Positions 37,230 through 46,193 of a stretch of DNA of 64,000 bases are shown piece after piece. The position numbers and the translations under genes were made by a program. The notes beneath the pieces are model-generated. The model was given only the letters and a program-made list of their open reading frames with translations. It was not told the DNA's origin and searched no databases. Position 1 is the stretch's first letter; each line of letters starts with the position of its first letter. The DNA is from Marinihelvus sp036351115 (GTDB lineage Bacteria > Pseudomonadota > Gammaproteobacteria > Xanthomonadales > SZUA-36): positions 1 to 64,000 of the forward strand of contig JAZBOL010000044.1 in NCBI GenBank assembly GCA_036351115.1, in the 5' to 3' direction.

Positions 37230-37817
37230 TCAGCGCGCCGGCAGGCGCTCCAGCATCTGCCGGGTTACCGAGTCGATCATCTCGATCATGGCTTCGTCGC
37301 TTCGCTGGCCGCTCAGGCGACCGGAGGCGACGGCTTCCCACACCAGCTCGTTGGGACCGGCCGCAACCAGGCCGATGCTGATGCTGCCGTCACCGTAGCG
37401 CTGCTGCCGCGTCGAGGCCCCGAAGCCTTCCCCGTAGCCGCGCCAGCTGTCGTGGAACGTGCCCCGCTGCACGTGAATCGCCTGGTAGGCGTCACTCTGC
37501 AGGGACGCATCGACCTCGACGGCAAGGGCCGCGGCCACGTTGACCAGCAGCTCCGGTTCCATGGACCGCAGGTACCCCCGGGCCGCCATGGCCGCCTCGA
37601 TGTTGCGTTCGAAGCTGGAGACAACGGCTTCCGGGTACCCGGTGGATTCCACGGTCATCGGATCGACAAAATTCCAGGTGGCGTAGGCCGTTACCGGCTT
37701 CGCCGAATCCTCGATGACGTCGATCTTCGGCTGGTAGGGGGCGCAGCCCGCGAGCCACAGGCAGCCGAGGAGCAGAAATCCGCGTGTGACCGGGCGGTGT
37801 TCGCATCGTCGATTCAT
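37230..37817 (-). CDS. DUF4136 lipoprotein
   Basis: This 195-residue protein carries a lipobox (LLGCLWLAGCAP) and the DUF4136 pattern: DFEAY-like start AYATWNFVDPMTV, then AMAARGYLRSMEPELLVNVAAAL, and WEAVASGRLSG near the end. Members are outer-membrane or periplasmic lipoproteins of unknown role. I use the ATG at 37817; a GTG two codons upstream is also possible. It is preceded by a 477-bp AT-rich, curved-looking spacer. Confidence 0.85.
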   Translation of the reverse strand: MNRRCEHRPVTRGFLLLGCLWLAGCAPYQPKIDVIEDSAKPVTAYATWNFVDPMTVESTGYPEAVVSSFERNIEAAMAARGYLRSMEPELLVNVAAALAVEVDASLQSDAYQAIHVQRGTFHDSWRGYGEGFGASTRQQRYGDGSISIGLVAAGPNELVWEAVASGRLSGQRSDEAMIEMIDSVTRQMLERLPAR

Positions 37818-38294
37818 GAGCACGACTTTGGTTGTTCGTGAGACACATTATAGAAGGCGAACGGCGGGGTGTGCTCCGTGGGATTCACGGACAGCCAGGG
37901 GTGCGCCCGGACTTCGATCGAAAAGTGCGATTCATTGCTGGAACGCGAAATTTAACGTCATTAAGCTGCCTGTTCAAAGATATACATGTCTTTTCTTTCT
38001 GTTGATTCGGCGTCTTTTTGCGCCCCGGATCAGGGTTTCCAGGCAAACCCGGGTCGTTCTTCCCGCCGCCTCGAGGCTAAAAGGGCCGTTAAAATCGGCT
38101 TATAGGCGGCAAAAAACAGAAAAAATGGATTATTTTCTCTGAAATGTCTCGAAAATAACGAATCGAAAAAGAGGTGCATGGCTGTCTTGAAACGGGATGA
38201 GCTCTATCGGTTCTGCCGTGAAAACAGGGCTCTAAAATCAATTAAAAGTGGTTAAAAACTCTTAATAATCGCTAAAAACATCGAAATACGAAAA
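37818..38294. other. AT-rich spacer with phased A-tracts, no gene seen
   Basis: By hand count 37921-38280 has 152 G or C in 360 bases (42%), far below the rest of the window. At 38233, 38243, 38253, 38263 and 38273 the sequence repeats TAAAA or TAATAA exactly every 10 bp, and A-tracts near 38111, 38120, 38142, 38152 and 38166 keep similar phase. Such phasing causes intrinsic curvature. I see no convincing ORF, tRNA or transposon end. It could be an upstream regulatory element for the DUF4136 gene or foreign DNA. Confidence 0.7.
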
Positions 38295-39026
38295 TCACTC
38301 CTGGGTGTAGCGTGCGCCCTCCGCCCGCAGATGCGCCCGTTGCTCGCGCCAGTCCGGGAACAGCCGCTCCTGCAGCGCGTAAAACGCCGGACCGTGATTC
38401 ATCTCCTTCACGTGGCAAAGCTCGTGGGCGATCACGTAGTCCAGGCAGGCAGGCGGTGCTTTCACCAGATGCGTGTTGAGCCGGATGACGCCCGCGCTGC
38501 TGCAGGTACCCCAGGTTTTGCGCATGCGGCGAAGGCGGAGTTGCAGCTTGCGGTCCGAGGCCCAGCTCGCCTGGCGCTGCCAGTGAGCGAGGCGTTCGGC
38601 GAACAGCGACTCGGCCTGGACGCGGTACCAGGCGTTGAGTTTGTCCCGGATCCTGTCGGTAGCCGTGTCCGGGACCGGCAGGAACAGGGTGTCGTCCGAC
38701 AGCGCCGGTGCCGACGCTCTCGGGCTTCGAGCCTGAATCCGTAGCCGCATTTCCCGCCCCCGGAACAGGTGGATGGCGCCATCGGCGTAACGGAGCGGCT
38801 CCAGGGCGCGGGTACGGGCCCGGTGCAGAAAACGGCGCACCTTGTCCAGGTGTTTGCGCAGCAGCCGCCGGGTGTAAAAGTCTGGCCAGTCCTGCGGCAC
38901 CACCACGCGAAGACCCCCGTCGTCGTCGATCTCGAGGTGCATTCGCCGCGTGATGCGCGGCCGGTGGGCAATCGTGAAGTGCAGGGGGCCCTGGGCGGTG
39001 TCGAGTCTCTGTGGTCTCGGCGTCAC
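38295..39026 (-). CDS. YgjP-like zinc metallopeptidase
   Basis: This 243-residue protein matches the YgjP/DUF45 group of M48-like metallopeptidases: RRMHLEIDDDGGLRVVVPQ at the start, the RMRKTWGTCSSAGVIRLN stretch before the active site, and HELCHVKEMNHGPAFY, where HELCH supplies two zinc ligands and the catalytic Glu. No signal peptide. Its ATG overlaps the stop of the pyridoxamine oxidase-like gene by 4 bp. Confidence 0.9.
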   Translation of the reverse strand: MTPRPQRLDTAQGPLHFTIAHRPRITRRMHLEIDDDGGLRVVVPQDWPDFYTRRLLRKHLDKVRRFLHRARTRALEPLRYADGAIHLFRGREMRLRIQARSPRASAPALSDDTLFLPVPDTATDRIRDKLNAWYRVQAESLFAERLAHWQRQASWASDRKLQLRLRRMRKTWGTCSSAGVIRLNTHLVKAPPACLDYVIAHELCHVKEMNHGPAFYALQERLFPDWREQRAHLRAEGARYTQE

Positions 39027-39613
39027 GGCGCCACCCAGCCGGCGTCCCAGTGGTCTCCGGTCCAGATCAGCCTGGCGCGTCGATGACCTTCCCGATCGAG
39101 GTGCAGCCAGTCCATGCGCTCGACGACGCAGCGGACGACCAGGAACCGGCCGTAGGCCGTGTTCTCGTCATCCCGCCGGGCAGCGGCCGTTTGCGGGTCG
39201 CTGATCGCCGTCGCCGGTGCGTCGTGGTGCCGGTAGTTGGAGCGGCTGCCGGCGGTCAACTGCGCCCAGTGTGTCTCCGCGACCTCGTCGGCGAGATGCA
39301 GCGTGACGCGACCCTGGCAGCGCAGCTGCTCCCTGGCGACCGCATCCCAGAACAGCCAGGACAGCTGCGGCGCCTGTGCCAGCTCGCCGGCCTTCGCGGA
39401 GCGCGCGTCGGTATGGAGCGACAGGGCCCGCTGCGCCGTCTGCGTCTCGCGCAGCACCACGGTGCGGACCGCCGCGCCATTCCCGCTGCGCGTGGCGATC
39501 GCCGGTGTTCGCCAGGGATCGGTGTGATCGTCGGTGGCTGCTGTCAGACGCTGCCAACAGGTCGTGGCCAGGGAATCCAGGGCCGGTTGTGGGGGGTGGG
39601 ATACACTCGACAT
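39023..39613 (-). CDS. Pyridoxamine 5'-phosphate oxidase-like FMN protein
   Basis: This 196-residue protein fits the Pyridox_oxase_2/Alr4036 group: DPWRTPAIATRSGNGAAVRTVVLR with the strand pattern of split-barrel FMN proteins, SLHTDARSAKAGELAQAPQ, and YGRFLVVRCVVERMDWLHL. It may oxidise a pyridoxamine-like compound or use FMN for another reaction. Start 39613 follows loss of sense further upstream. It overlaps the YgjP-like gene by 4 bp and is divergent from the HiPIP gene. Confidence 0.82.
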   Translation of the reverse strand: MSSVSHPPQPALDSLATTCWQRLTAATDDHTDPWRTPAIATRSGNGAAVRTVVLRETQTAQRALSLHTDARSAKAGELAQAPQLSWLFWDAVAREQLRCQGRVTLHLADEVAETHWAQLTAGSRSNYRHHDAPATAISDPQTAAARRDDENTAYGRFLVVRCVVERMDWLHLDREGHRRARLIWTGDHWDAGWVAP

Positions 39614-39796
39614 GGACCGTCTTCCGGAAGCACCTCTTATTGCGGTTTGGGGCTCATGAATCGTAGACTCGCGCTTCACGTCCTCATGATGGACGAAACG
39701 TAGACTTTCCCAGCTCTCGTGGCGCGCCCCCCGGGCACGCCGTACCCAATCCGCCCAGGGAAAACGACCCTGGGGACCAGGCACGAGGAAATAAAC

Positions 39797-40123
39797 ATGA
39801 AAGACCGCAAGGTAGCACGACGCACCTTCCTTCGCAGCACCGTCGCAGCCGGTGTCGCCATTCCACTCGCCGGTATTCCGGTGGTCACCCTGGCCCAGGC
39901 CAAAGTGGCCGAGGATGACCCCGCCGCCGCAGCGCTGGGCTACAAGCATGACGCCAGCACGGTAGACGCGGCGAAGTTCCCGCAGAAAACCGACGATCAG
40001 AACTGCACCAACTGCCGTCTCTACTCCGCCGGTGGCGAAGAGGGCTGGGGCAACTGCGGCATCTTCCCCGGCAAGCTGGTCAACGCCGAAGGCTGGTGCA
40101 GCGCCTGGGTCGCGGCCGGCTAA
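39797..40123 (+). CDS. High-potential iron-sulfur protein (HiPIP)
   Basis: This 108-residue precursor has a Tat signal peptide (RKVARRTFLRSTVAAG) and a mature part with four cysteines at 70, 73, 87 and 101, in the C-x2-C-x13-C-x13-C spacing of HiPIPs that bind one 4Fe-4S cluster. HiPIPs carry electrons in the periplasm between the bc1 complex and oxidases or reaction centres. GAGGAA lies before the ATG. ubiG follows 33 bp later. Confidence 0.95.
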   Translation: MKDRKVARRTFLRSTVAAGVAIPLAGIPVVTLAQAKVAEDDPAAAALGYKHDASTVDAAKFPQKTDDQNCTNCRLYSAGGEEGWGNCGIFPGKLVNAEGWCSAWVAAG

Positions 40124-40156
40124 GAGGCCGGTTGTCAGGCAGCGGTTGCTGGAACC

Positions 40157-40966
40157 TTGGACGCCGCCTCCCGGGCTGAGCACGCCGAGCAGCCGGCTGG
40201 GGGCGTCTCTGCGCCCAGCGTAGACCCGCGCGAGGTCGCGCACTATCGCGGCCTCGCCACCACCTGGTGGGATGCGGCCGGGCCTTTCTGGCCGCTCCAC
40301 CGTCTCAATGCGCTGCGCGTTCCCTGGATTCTCGAACACGCCTGTCAGCATTTCGAGCGGGACCCTGCAGCGGCCCTGCCGCTGCAGGGTCTTCGCGTGG
40401 TCGATATCGGTTGCGGGGGCGGCATCCTTTCCGAGTCCATGGCTCGGCTGGGCGCAGTCGTGCACGGCATCGACGTGGTGGACCGCAACATCCTCATCGC
40501 CCGGCAGCACGCCGAGGGCCAGGCTCTCGACCTTAGGTACGAACTGACCACGGCCGAGGCGCTCGCCGAGACCGGCGCCCGTTACGACCTGGTATTGAAC
40601 ATGGAGGTCGTGGAGCACGTGGCGGACCTGCCCGGCTTCATGGCGGCGGCCAGCCGGCTCATGGCTCCGCGCGGTCAGATGTTTGTCGCCACGATCAACC
40701 GCAACCCGCTGGCGTGGCTGATCGCGATTTTCGGCGCCGAGTACGTGCTCCGCTGGATGCCCAGGGGCACGCACCGGTACAAACTGCTGCGCAAACCCCG
40801 GGAGATTGCCGGCCTGCTGATGCGGGACGGTATCGAAATCACCGACCGCATCGGCGTTCGGGTCAATCCGTTCCGGAAGAGCCTGCACCTCACCGACTTC
40901 ATGATGGTCAACTACATGCTCAGTGCGAGCCGCACGTTTCATGTCGTGGGCAGCGGGACCGGCTGA
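40157..40966 (+). CDS. ubiG: Ubiquinone biosynthesis O-methyltransferase
   Basis: This 269-residue methyltransferase has the SAM-binding motif VVDIGCGGGILSESMARLG, the N-terminal WWDAAGPFWPLHRLNALR typical of UbiG, NMEVVEHVADLPGF, and an amphipathic membrane-contact helix (NPLAWLIAIFGAEYVLRW). It methylates two hydroxyls in ubiquinone synthesis. The start is a TTG with no strong ribosome site and an extended lead of about 20 residues, so the true start may be further in. It lies between HiPIP and a DUF3429 gene. Confidence 0.9.
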   Translation: MDAASRAEHAEQPAGGVSAPSVDPREVAHYRGLATTWWDAAGPFWPLHRLNALRVPWILEHACQHFERDPAAALPLQGLRVVDIGCGGGILSESMARLGAVVHGIDVVDRNILIARQHAEGQALDLRYELTTAEALAETGARYDLVLNMEVVEHVADLPGFMAAASRLMAPRGQMFVATINRNPLAWLIAIFGAEYVLRWMPRGTHRYKLLRKPREIAGLLMRDGIEITDRIGVRVNPFRKSLHLTDFMMVNYMLSASRTFHVVGSGTG

Positions 40967-40969
40967 GCG

Positions 40970-41428
40970 ATGGACGAGGCCGGCACATCCCGCCGCAAGA
41001 GTGCGCTGAAGCGCGTCTCTCCCCAGGTCCTCGGATTCGGCGGTCTGATTCCGTTCGTGGTACTTGCCGCCCTGACGCTCATCGGGCCCGAGGGCTGGAA
41101 AGACTGGGTCAGCGGTGGCCTGATCGCCTACGGCGCGGTCATCCTGTCCTTCCTCGGCGGCATCACCTGGGGGCTCGCCGTGACGCGGCAGCGCCAGCGT
41201 GATCCGCTTTATCTCGCGAGCATGGCCCCGTTTTTCGCGGCCTGGATCGCCCTGCTGATGCCCCGGCTGCCCGGCCTGATCCTGCTCATGGTGGCCTTCC
41301 TCGGGTCTCTCGCCAACGATTTCATGCTCAAGAAGGCCGGTTTGTCGCCCGGCTGGTTCTTCTCCCTGCGTGTCACGCTGACGGCCGTGGTCGTCGCCTG
41401 TCTCGCGGTGGCCGCCTTCGGCATCTGA
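40970..41428 (+). CDS. DUF3429 family membrane protein
   Basis: This 152-residue protein has five likely transmembrane helices and the DUF3429 string YGAVILSFLGGITWG. The ATG lies 3 bp after the ubiG stop and the next gene starts 4 bp after its own stop, so ubiG, this gene and the sirtuin gene are tightly packed. Role unknown. Confidence 0.85.
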   Translation: MDEAGTSRRKSALKRVSPQVLGFGGLIPFVVLAALTLIGPEGWKDWVSGGLIAYGAVILSFLGGITWGLAVTRQRQRDPLYLASMAPFFAAWIALLMPRLPGLILLMVAFLGSLANDFMLKKAGLSPGWFFSLRVTLTAVVVACLAVAAFGI

Positions 41429-41432
41429 GCCG

Positions 41433-42320
41433 GTGCCCACGCCCGGGCTGTCGAACATCGAACCGCTCCTGGACGCCGTGCGCGCTCACGCTCCGCTCGT
41501 GGTGCTCACGGGGGCCGGTCTGTCCGCCGCCTCCGGCATCCCTACCTACCGCAATGACCGCGGTGAATGGCTGCGCAGTGATCCGATCCAGCACCAGGGT
41601 TTCGTGTCCCGGCCGGAACAACGCCAGCGGTATTGGGCGCGGAGCCTCGCGGGCTGGCAACCGGTGCAGCGCGCAACGCCCAACGCCGCGCACCGGGCGC
41701 TCGCCGACCTCGAGGCGCTTGGCTTTGTGGAGTTGCTGGTCACGCAGAACGTCGACCGCCTTCACCAGCGCGCGGGGTCGCACCGGGTCGTGGACCTGCA
41801 TGGCCGCCTCGACCGGGTCGTGTGTCGCGGGTGCGGCGCGAACATCGACCGTTCCAGGTTTCAGCGCGAACTGCTCGAACGCAACCCCGGCGTCGCCGGC
41901 ACCGCGGCGGCGCCCCGGCCCGACGGCGACGCGGATGTGCCCGACGCGCAGGTCGCCGGCTTCGACGTCCCCGATTGCCGGACCTGCGGGGGCATGCTCA
42001 TGCCCGACGTGGTGTTTTTCGGCGGCACCGTGCCGAGGGAACGGGTCGAACGGGTCCAGTCGGCGATCGACCGGGCCGGTGCGCTCCTGGTGGTGGGCTC
42101 TTCCCTGATGGTGTATTCCGGCTTCCGGTTCTGCCGCCAGGTGGTGGAGGCGCGCAAACCGCTGTTGATCGTCAACCGGGGGGATACCCGCGCCGACGAC
42201 CTCGCCACCCTCAAACTGCCCGCGGACGGCGCCGAGGTGCTGTGCGCCCTTCGCAACCGGCTCCGTGCAGCGCCACCGGTCCGGCCGAAGAGAACCGGGT
42301 CGGCGGAGGCCGCGACGTGA
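41433..42320 (+). CDS. NAD-dependent protein deacylase (Sir2 family)
   Basis: This 295-residue sirtuin starts from GTG. GAGLSAASGIPTYRND is the NAD-binding loop, TQNVDRLHQRAGS and LHGRLDRVVCRGC hold the catalytic histidine and first zinc cysteines, and CRTCGGMLMPDVVFFGG the second pair. The sequence resembles the SIRT4-like class found in many bacteria. It probably removes acyl groups from lysine. The 3' tail (RAAPPVRPKRTGSAEAA) is disordered. Confidence 0.93.
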   Translation: MPTPGLSNIEPLLDAVRAHAPLVVLTGAGLSAASGIPTYRNDRGEWLRSDPIQHQGFVSRPEQRQRYWARSLAGWQPVQRATPNAAHRALADLEALGFVELLVTQNVDRLHQRAGSHRVVDLHGRLDRVVCRGCGANIDRSRFQRELLERNPGVAGTAAAPRPDGDADVPDAQVAGFDVPDCRTCGGMLMPDVVFFGGTVPRERVERVQSAIDRAGALLVVGSSLMVYSGFRFCRQVVEARKPLLIVNRGDTRADDLATLKLPADGAEVLCALRNRLRAAPPVRPKRTGSAEAAT

Positions 42321-42345
42321 TCCATGTCGCGCGATGCCCGGCCGG

Positions 42346-43305
42346 ATGACGCCGTCACACCACGCGCACCCTGGCGGATCGCTGAAGTTGGGCCCGGCGG
42401 TGCGCCGCGCCCTGGACCAGGGGCGTCCCGTGGTGGCGCTCGAATCGACCATCATCACCCACGGCATGCCGTATCCCGCCAACCTGGAAACCGCCCGCGC
42501 CGCCGAAGCCGCGGTCCGCAGCGCCGGCGCCGAACCGGCGACCATCGCGGTCCTGTCCGGCCAGCCCACGATCGGCCTGGATGAGACGGGCCTCGAGTCC
42601 CTGGCCCGGGCTGCCGGTGCCGCCCGCAAATGCAGCCTGCGGGACCTGGCCCTCGCGCAGGTGGACGGCGCCACCGGCGGCACGACGGTCGCCGCAACCC
42701 TGCACCTGGCCCACCTCGCCGGCATCGGGGTATTCGCGACCGGCGGCATCGGCGGCGTGCACCGGGGCGCCGGGCTCAACGGCGACGTGTCGGCGGACCT
42801 GCCCGCGCTCGCCACGACGCCGCTGACCGTGGTGTGCGCCGGTCCCAAGGCCATCCTCGACCTCGGACTGACGCTGGAGTGGCTCGAAACCCATGCCGTG
42901 CCGGTCCTCGGTTACGGGACGGACGAATTGCCCGCGTTCTGGTCCCGCAGCTCCGGGCACCCGGTCGATGCCCGCGTCGATGATCCGGAATCCGTGGCGC
43001 GGCTGGTACGCGCCCAGCGCGGCCTGGGTCTGCGCGCAAGCATTCTCGTTTGTCAGCCGGCACCTGAGTCGGTGGCCCTGCCGGCCGCGAGCGTGCAACA
43101 GCCGATCGACCAGGCGCTGGCCGAGGCCGAGGCCCGGGGGATTCGCGGCAAGGCCCTTACGCCCTTCCTGCTGGCCCGGGTGCTCGAAGCCACCGGCGGC
43201 GACAGCCTGGCGGTCAACCAGGCGCTCATGAACGCCAACGCGGCCCTGGCCGGGCGCATCGCGGTGGCACTCAGGGCGACGCGGGCGCCGGGCGCTTCAT
43301 GCTGA
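42346..43305 (+). CDS. psuG: Pseudouridine-5'-phosphate glycosidase
   Basis: This 319-residue protein matches PsuG throughout: RPVVALESTIITHGMPYPAN, the LSGQPTIGLDE region, ATGGIGGVHRGA, and PFLLARVLEATGGDSLAVN. It cleaves pseudouridine 5'-phosphate to uracil and ribose 5-phosphate. No psuK kinase gene or pseudouridine transporter is adjacent. I use the ATG at 42346; an ATG at 42334 is also open. Confidence 0.93.
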   Translation: MTPSHHAHPGGSLKLGPAVRRALDQGRPVVALESTIITHGMPYPANLETARAAEAAVRSAGAEPATIAVLSGQPTIGLDETGLESLARAAGAARKCSLRDLALAQVDGATGGTTVAATLHLAHLAGIGVFATGGIGGVHRGAGLNGDVSADLPALATTPLTVVCAGPKAILDLGLTLEWLETHAVPVLGYGTDELPAFWSRSSGHPVDARVDDPESVARLVRAQRGLGLRASILVCQPAPESVALPAASVQQPIDQALAEAEARGIRGKALTPFLLARVLEATGGDSLAVNQALMNANAALAGRIAVALRATRAPGASC

Positions 43306-43356
43306 ACGCGGTGCGACGCGGATGACGGCCGGGCGGCAAGGGCGTAAGCTCAGGGG

Positions 43357-44460
43357 GTGGACACCCGCGGCGGTCAAGGTTCGGCTGGCGCCTGGCGAGG
43401 TAAGGTCGCCGGGCTGAGGGTCTTTCGATCCTGGCGACAGCAGGTCGCCCTGCCGGCGCTCCTGGTCATGCTGCTGCTGACAGGATGTGCCGGCACCGTG
43501 CCCCGCCAGGAGCTGCCGGAGTTCCGGCACCATGCGGCGCCCGTTCCCGCCGAAGCCGTCGATCCTCTCGCCGTCACCCCCGCCATGGAGGCGTTCCTGG
43601 ACCGCTTCGTGCGGCCCTACGCGGACCCGGACACGCGGGTGCAGCTACTTGCACGGTCCATTGGCGATTCCGCCATGCTCGGTTTCCGCTACGACGAACG
43701 GTTGACCCTCACGGCGGCGGAGGCTTTCGAGCGAAGGCAGGGCAATTGCGTGGCCTACGCGAACCTGGTGGTCGCCATGGCGCGGGCCTCGGGGCTGAAA
43801 GCCCGGTTCCAGGAGATCGAGCGGTTGTCCGCCTGGGACGGGACGGAGGAAACGGTGCTCGTGCCCCGCCACATCAACGTCGTGGTGGAAACTCCCCGCC
43901 GGGGCTACGTGCTCGACACCTCGGGGCTGGCCTTTCATCCGGCCGATCAGCGCAGGCGCCTCAGCGATGCGGAGGCGTTGAGCGCTTACCACAACAACCT
44001 CGGCGCCGAGGCCCTGCTCGCCCGGGATCTCGCGACGGCCTACGGCCAGCTGGCCCGCGCCATCGAGGTCGCCCCGGGACGCGCCGATCCCTGGGTGAAC
44101 CTGGGCGTGGTGCTCGGCCGCAATGCCCAGTATGCGGAAGCGGAGATGGCCTACCTGGCCGCCATGGCGCGGGACGATGACGCGGTTTCGGCGCGCTCGA
44201 ACCTGTACGAAATTTACCGAACCGCGGGCGATGACGCCCGGGCCGACGAGATGGCCCGCGAGGTCGAGCGGTACCGGCGGCGCAACCCCTACCATCTGCT
44301 GTTCCTCGCGGAAACGGCGCTCGAGGAGGGCCGGACGGACCAGGCACTGGTCCTGCTGCGCCGGTCCATCGAGCTGAAACCCGAGGAGGCCCGCTTCCAT
44401 GACGCCCTGGCGCGAGCCGAGGACGTGCGCGGCGCGGGCGTGGATACCGTCAGCCGTTGA
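43357..44460 (+). CDS. Lipoprotein with transglutaminase-like and TPR domains
   Basis: This 367-residue protein starts from GTG. A lipobox (VMLLLTGCAG) near residue 45 is followed by a transglutaminase-like fold with the triad Cys in RRQGNCVAYANL, His in VPRHINVVVE and Asp in YVLDTSG. The C-terminal half contains TPRs (ALLARDLATAYGQLARAIEVA). It could act on peptides or peptidoglycan-linked proteins at the membrane; which is not clear. It overlaps the convergent RraA-like gene by 11 bp. Confidence 0.8.
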   Translation: MDTRGGQGSAGAWRGKVAGLRVFRSWRQQVALPALLVMLLLTGCAGTVPRQELPEFRHHAAPVPAEAVDPLAVTPAMEAFLDRFVRPYADPDTRVQLLARSIGDSAMLGFRYDERLTLTAAEAFERRQGNCVAYANLVVAMARASGLKARFQEIERLSAWDGTEETVLVPRHINVVVETPRRGYVLDTSGLAFHPADQRRRLSDAEALSAYHNNLGAEALLARDLATAYGQLARAIEVAPGRADPWVNLGVVLGRNAQYAEAEMAYLAAMARDDDAVSARSNLYEIYRTAGDDARADEMAREVERYRRRNPYHLLFLAETALEEGRTDQALVLLRRSIELKPEEARFHDALARAEDVRGAGVDTVSR

Positions 44461-44944
44461 AGCTGACGCCGAGGTCCTCGTCCGCGATCACCAGCCCGTT
44501 GGCGTCCGCGTAGAGCACGGCGCCAGGCTGGATCGTCACTCCCGCGAAGCGCACGGGCACGTCGCGCTGACCCTCGCCGCGTTTCACGGACTTGACCGGA
44601 TGGGGCGCGATGGCGCGAAGGCCCAGCTCGATGGTCCGGGTGATTTCGACGTCCCGGACGCAGCCGTAAACGACCACGCCGGACCAGCCATTTTCCGCCC
44701 CCATGGCCGCCAGCATGTCGCCGAGCAGGGCGTGGCGCAGGCTGCCACCGCCATCCACCACCAGGACGCGGCCCTCGCCCGCTTCGGCGAGCGCCTCCTT
44801 GACCCGCGAATTGTCCTCGTGGCACTTGACGGTGGAGATGGGACCGGAGAACCTTTCCCGGCCGCCGAAATCGCGAAACAGGGGTTCGAGGACCCTGAGA
44901 CGGTCTTCGAAGTCATCGCAGAGGTCTGGAACGGAAGGGTTCAT
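44450..44944 (-). CDS. RraA-like protein
   Basis: This 164-residue protein matches RraA: VPDLCDDFEDRLRVLEPLFRD, VVDGGGSLRHALLGDMLA, NGWSGVVVYGCVRDV and PGAVLYADANGLVI. RraA in E. coli inhibits RNase E; related sequences are aldolases or demethylmenaquinone methyltransferase-like proteins, so the exact role is open. AGGAG before 44944 sets the start; an ATG at 44962 is alternative. It overlaps the convergent lipoprotein gene by 11 bp. Confidence 0.87.
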   Translation of the reverse strand: MNPSVPDLCDDFEDRLRVLEPLFRDFGGRERFSGPISTVKCHEDNSRVKEALAEAGEGRVLVVDGGGSLRHALLGDMLAAMGAENGWSGVVVYGCVRDVEITRTIELGLRAIAPHPVKSVKRGEGQRDVPVRFAGVTIQPGAVLYADANGLVIADEDLGVSFNG

Positions 44945-45042
44945 GGCGGGCTCCTGGGACAATCTTTCAACGAAAGTCCCTTCAGGATGTACTACAACTA
45001 AGCAAAAGAAAACGCTTACGCAGGAAGCGAGGTGAAAAAACA

Positions 45043-45810
45043 GTGCGTTGGGTAAGCTGGATCGTGGTGATGGGGGCGGTGGCCTGGCTGCTGTACACCC
45101 AGCTGTGGAAGCAGGTGCCGGAAGCCGAGATCGACCAGCTGTCGTCGGAGCGGGTCCAGGGCACCGTCGCTCGCGGCAGTGTCGCGGACAGCCTTCCCGA
45201 GGAACGGGACACGGTGCCCTACGACGCCCTCGTGCCCATGATCGAAGCGGTGGAAACCGTGACGGACCTTGATCGCATCGAAGTCACGGTGATCGTGCGC
45301 TCCCGCAAACGGGACGTCGATCCGGAGGACATTCTCCTGTTCCTGGACGACGGCGACACGCGGCACACCTTCACCGTGGGCCAGTACGGCGACGTGGCGA
45401 TTCCGCTGCGCGACGACTGGCGCGAAGCAGGCCTGCTGATCGAAAGCAACCAGCCCGCCGGTACCCTGGATCTCCAGGTCACGTTCATTCTCAAGACCCT
45501 GCCGGGGACCCGGGTTGAATACGCATGGCTCTGGGAGACCGTTCGCCAGCTGGACGTGGCCGTCAGCGCCATGCAGGGGGTGCAGGCGGCGCCGCCCGGG
45601 GAAGTCGTGGGCCTGATCTTCGAATACCGCCCGGGGGAGCGGGGAGAAGTCATCGCCGGCGAAGGACCGGGCGCCGCAACCCTCACCGCGGACGAGCGCG
45701 GCGTCCTGCGACTCGAGCTCACGGAGGCCATGCTGGAGGAAAACCCGACGCTCGTGTTCCGTCCCCTGCCGCAACGGCTCGTGCCCCTCATCAGCGCACC
45801 GGAAGCATGA
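45043..45810 (+). CDS. Membrane-anchored protein of unknown function
   Basis: This 255-residue protein starts from GTG with an N-terminal helix (WVSWIVVMGAVAWLLYT) and a long exported part of beta-rich character. No family recognised. Its N-terminal plan (helix, LLYT, Trp, acidic D-Q stretch, VQGT, S-rich) resembles the small gene that follows at 45884. Both may be paralogues of one precursor. It stands alone in a three-gene plus-strand stretch. Confidence 0.72.
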   Translation: MRWVSWIVVMGAVAWLLYTQLWKQVPEAEIDQLSSERVQGTVARGSVADSLPEERDTVPYDALVPMIEAVETVTDLDRIEVTVIVRSRKRDVDPEDILLFLDDGDTRHTFTVGQYGDVAIPLRDDWREAGLLIESNQPAGTLDLQVTFILKTLPGTRVEYAWLWETVRQLDVAVSAMQGVQAAPPGEVVGLIFEYRPGERGEVIAGEGPGAATLTADERGVLRLELTEAMLEENPTLVFRPLPQRLVPLISAPEA

Positions 45811-45883
45811 CTTCTGGCAGGGGCGGTCCTGGCGGCCGCCTCGTACACTTGCGATCCGTCAGAGGTGCCCCCAACTTTTTCCC

Positions 45884-46153
45884 GTGGAACACTTGATTCG
45901 ATACCTGAGCTGGACCTTCGTGTTCGGCGCCATCGCCACCCTGCTGTACACCAGCTTCAAGCCGTTTTGGCATGATCTTCTGGATGGAGAATTCCCTCCG
46001 GATCAGATCCAGGGAACCATGATGGAATCCGCCGACTCCGCGGCCACGGTGCGTCCGGAAGACCCAGCCGGGGATATTCCCGTGGCCGAAATCCCCACCT
46101 GCACGGAAAACCAGGCCGAGATCGAAGGCGTTTGCGTCGCGCGAAACCCGTGA
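45884..46153 (+). CDS. Small membrane-anchored protein of unknown function
   Basis: This 89-residue protein starts from GTG with one helix (WTFVFGAIATLLYTSF) and a mostly acidic exported tail ending in CTENQAEIEGVCVARN, whose two cysteines could pair. The LLYT..W..D..QIQGT pattern is shared with the upstream gene. No family recognised. Confidence 0.65.
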   Translation: MEHLIRYLSWTFVFGAIATLLYTSFKPFWHDLLDGEFPPDQIQGTMMESADSAATVRPEDPAGDIPVAEIPTCTENQAEIEGVCVARNP

Positions 46154-46193
46154 ATCGTCCCGCCTTCGTCCGTCTCCCGAACGCCTTGCCTCC

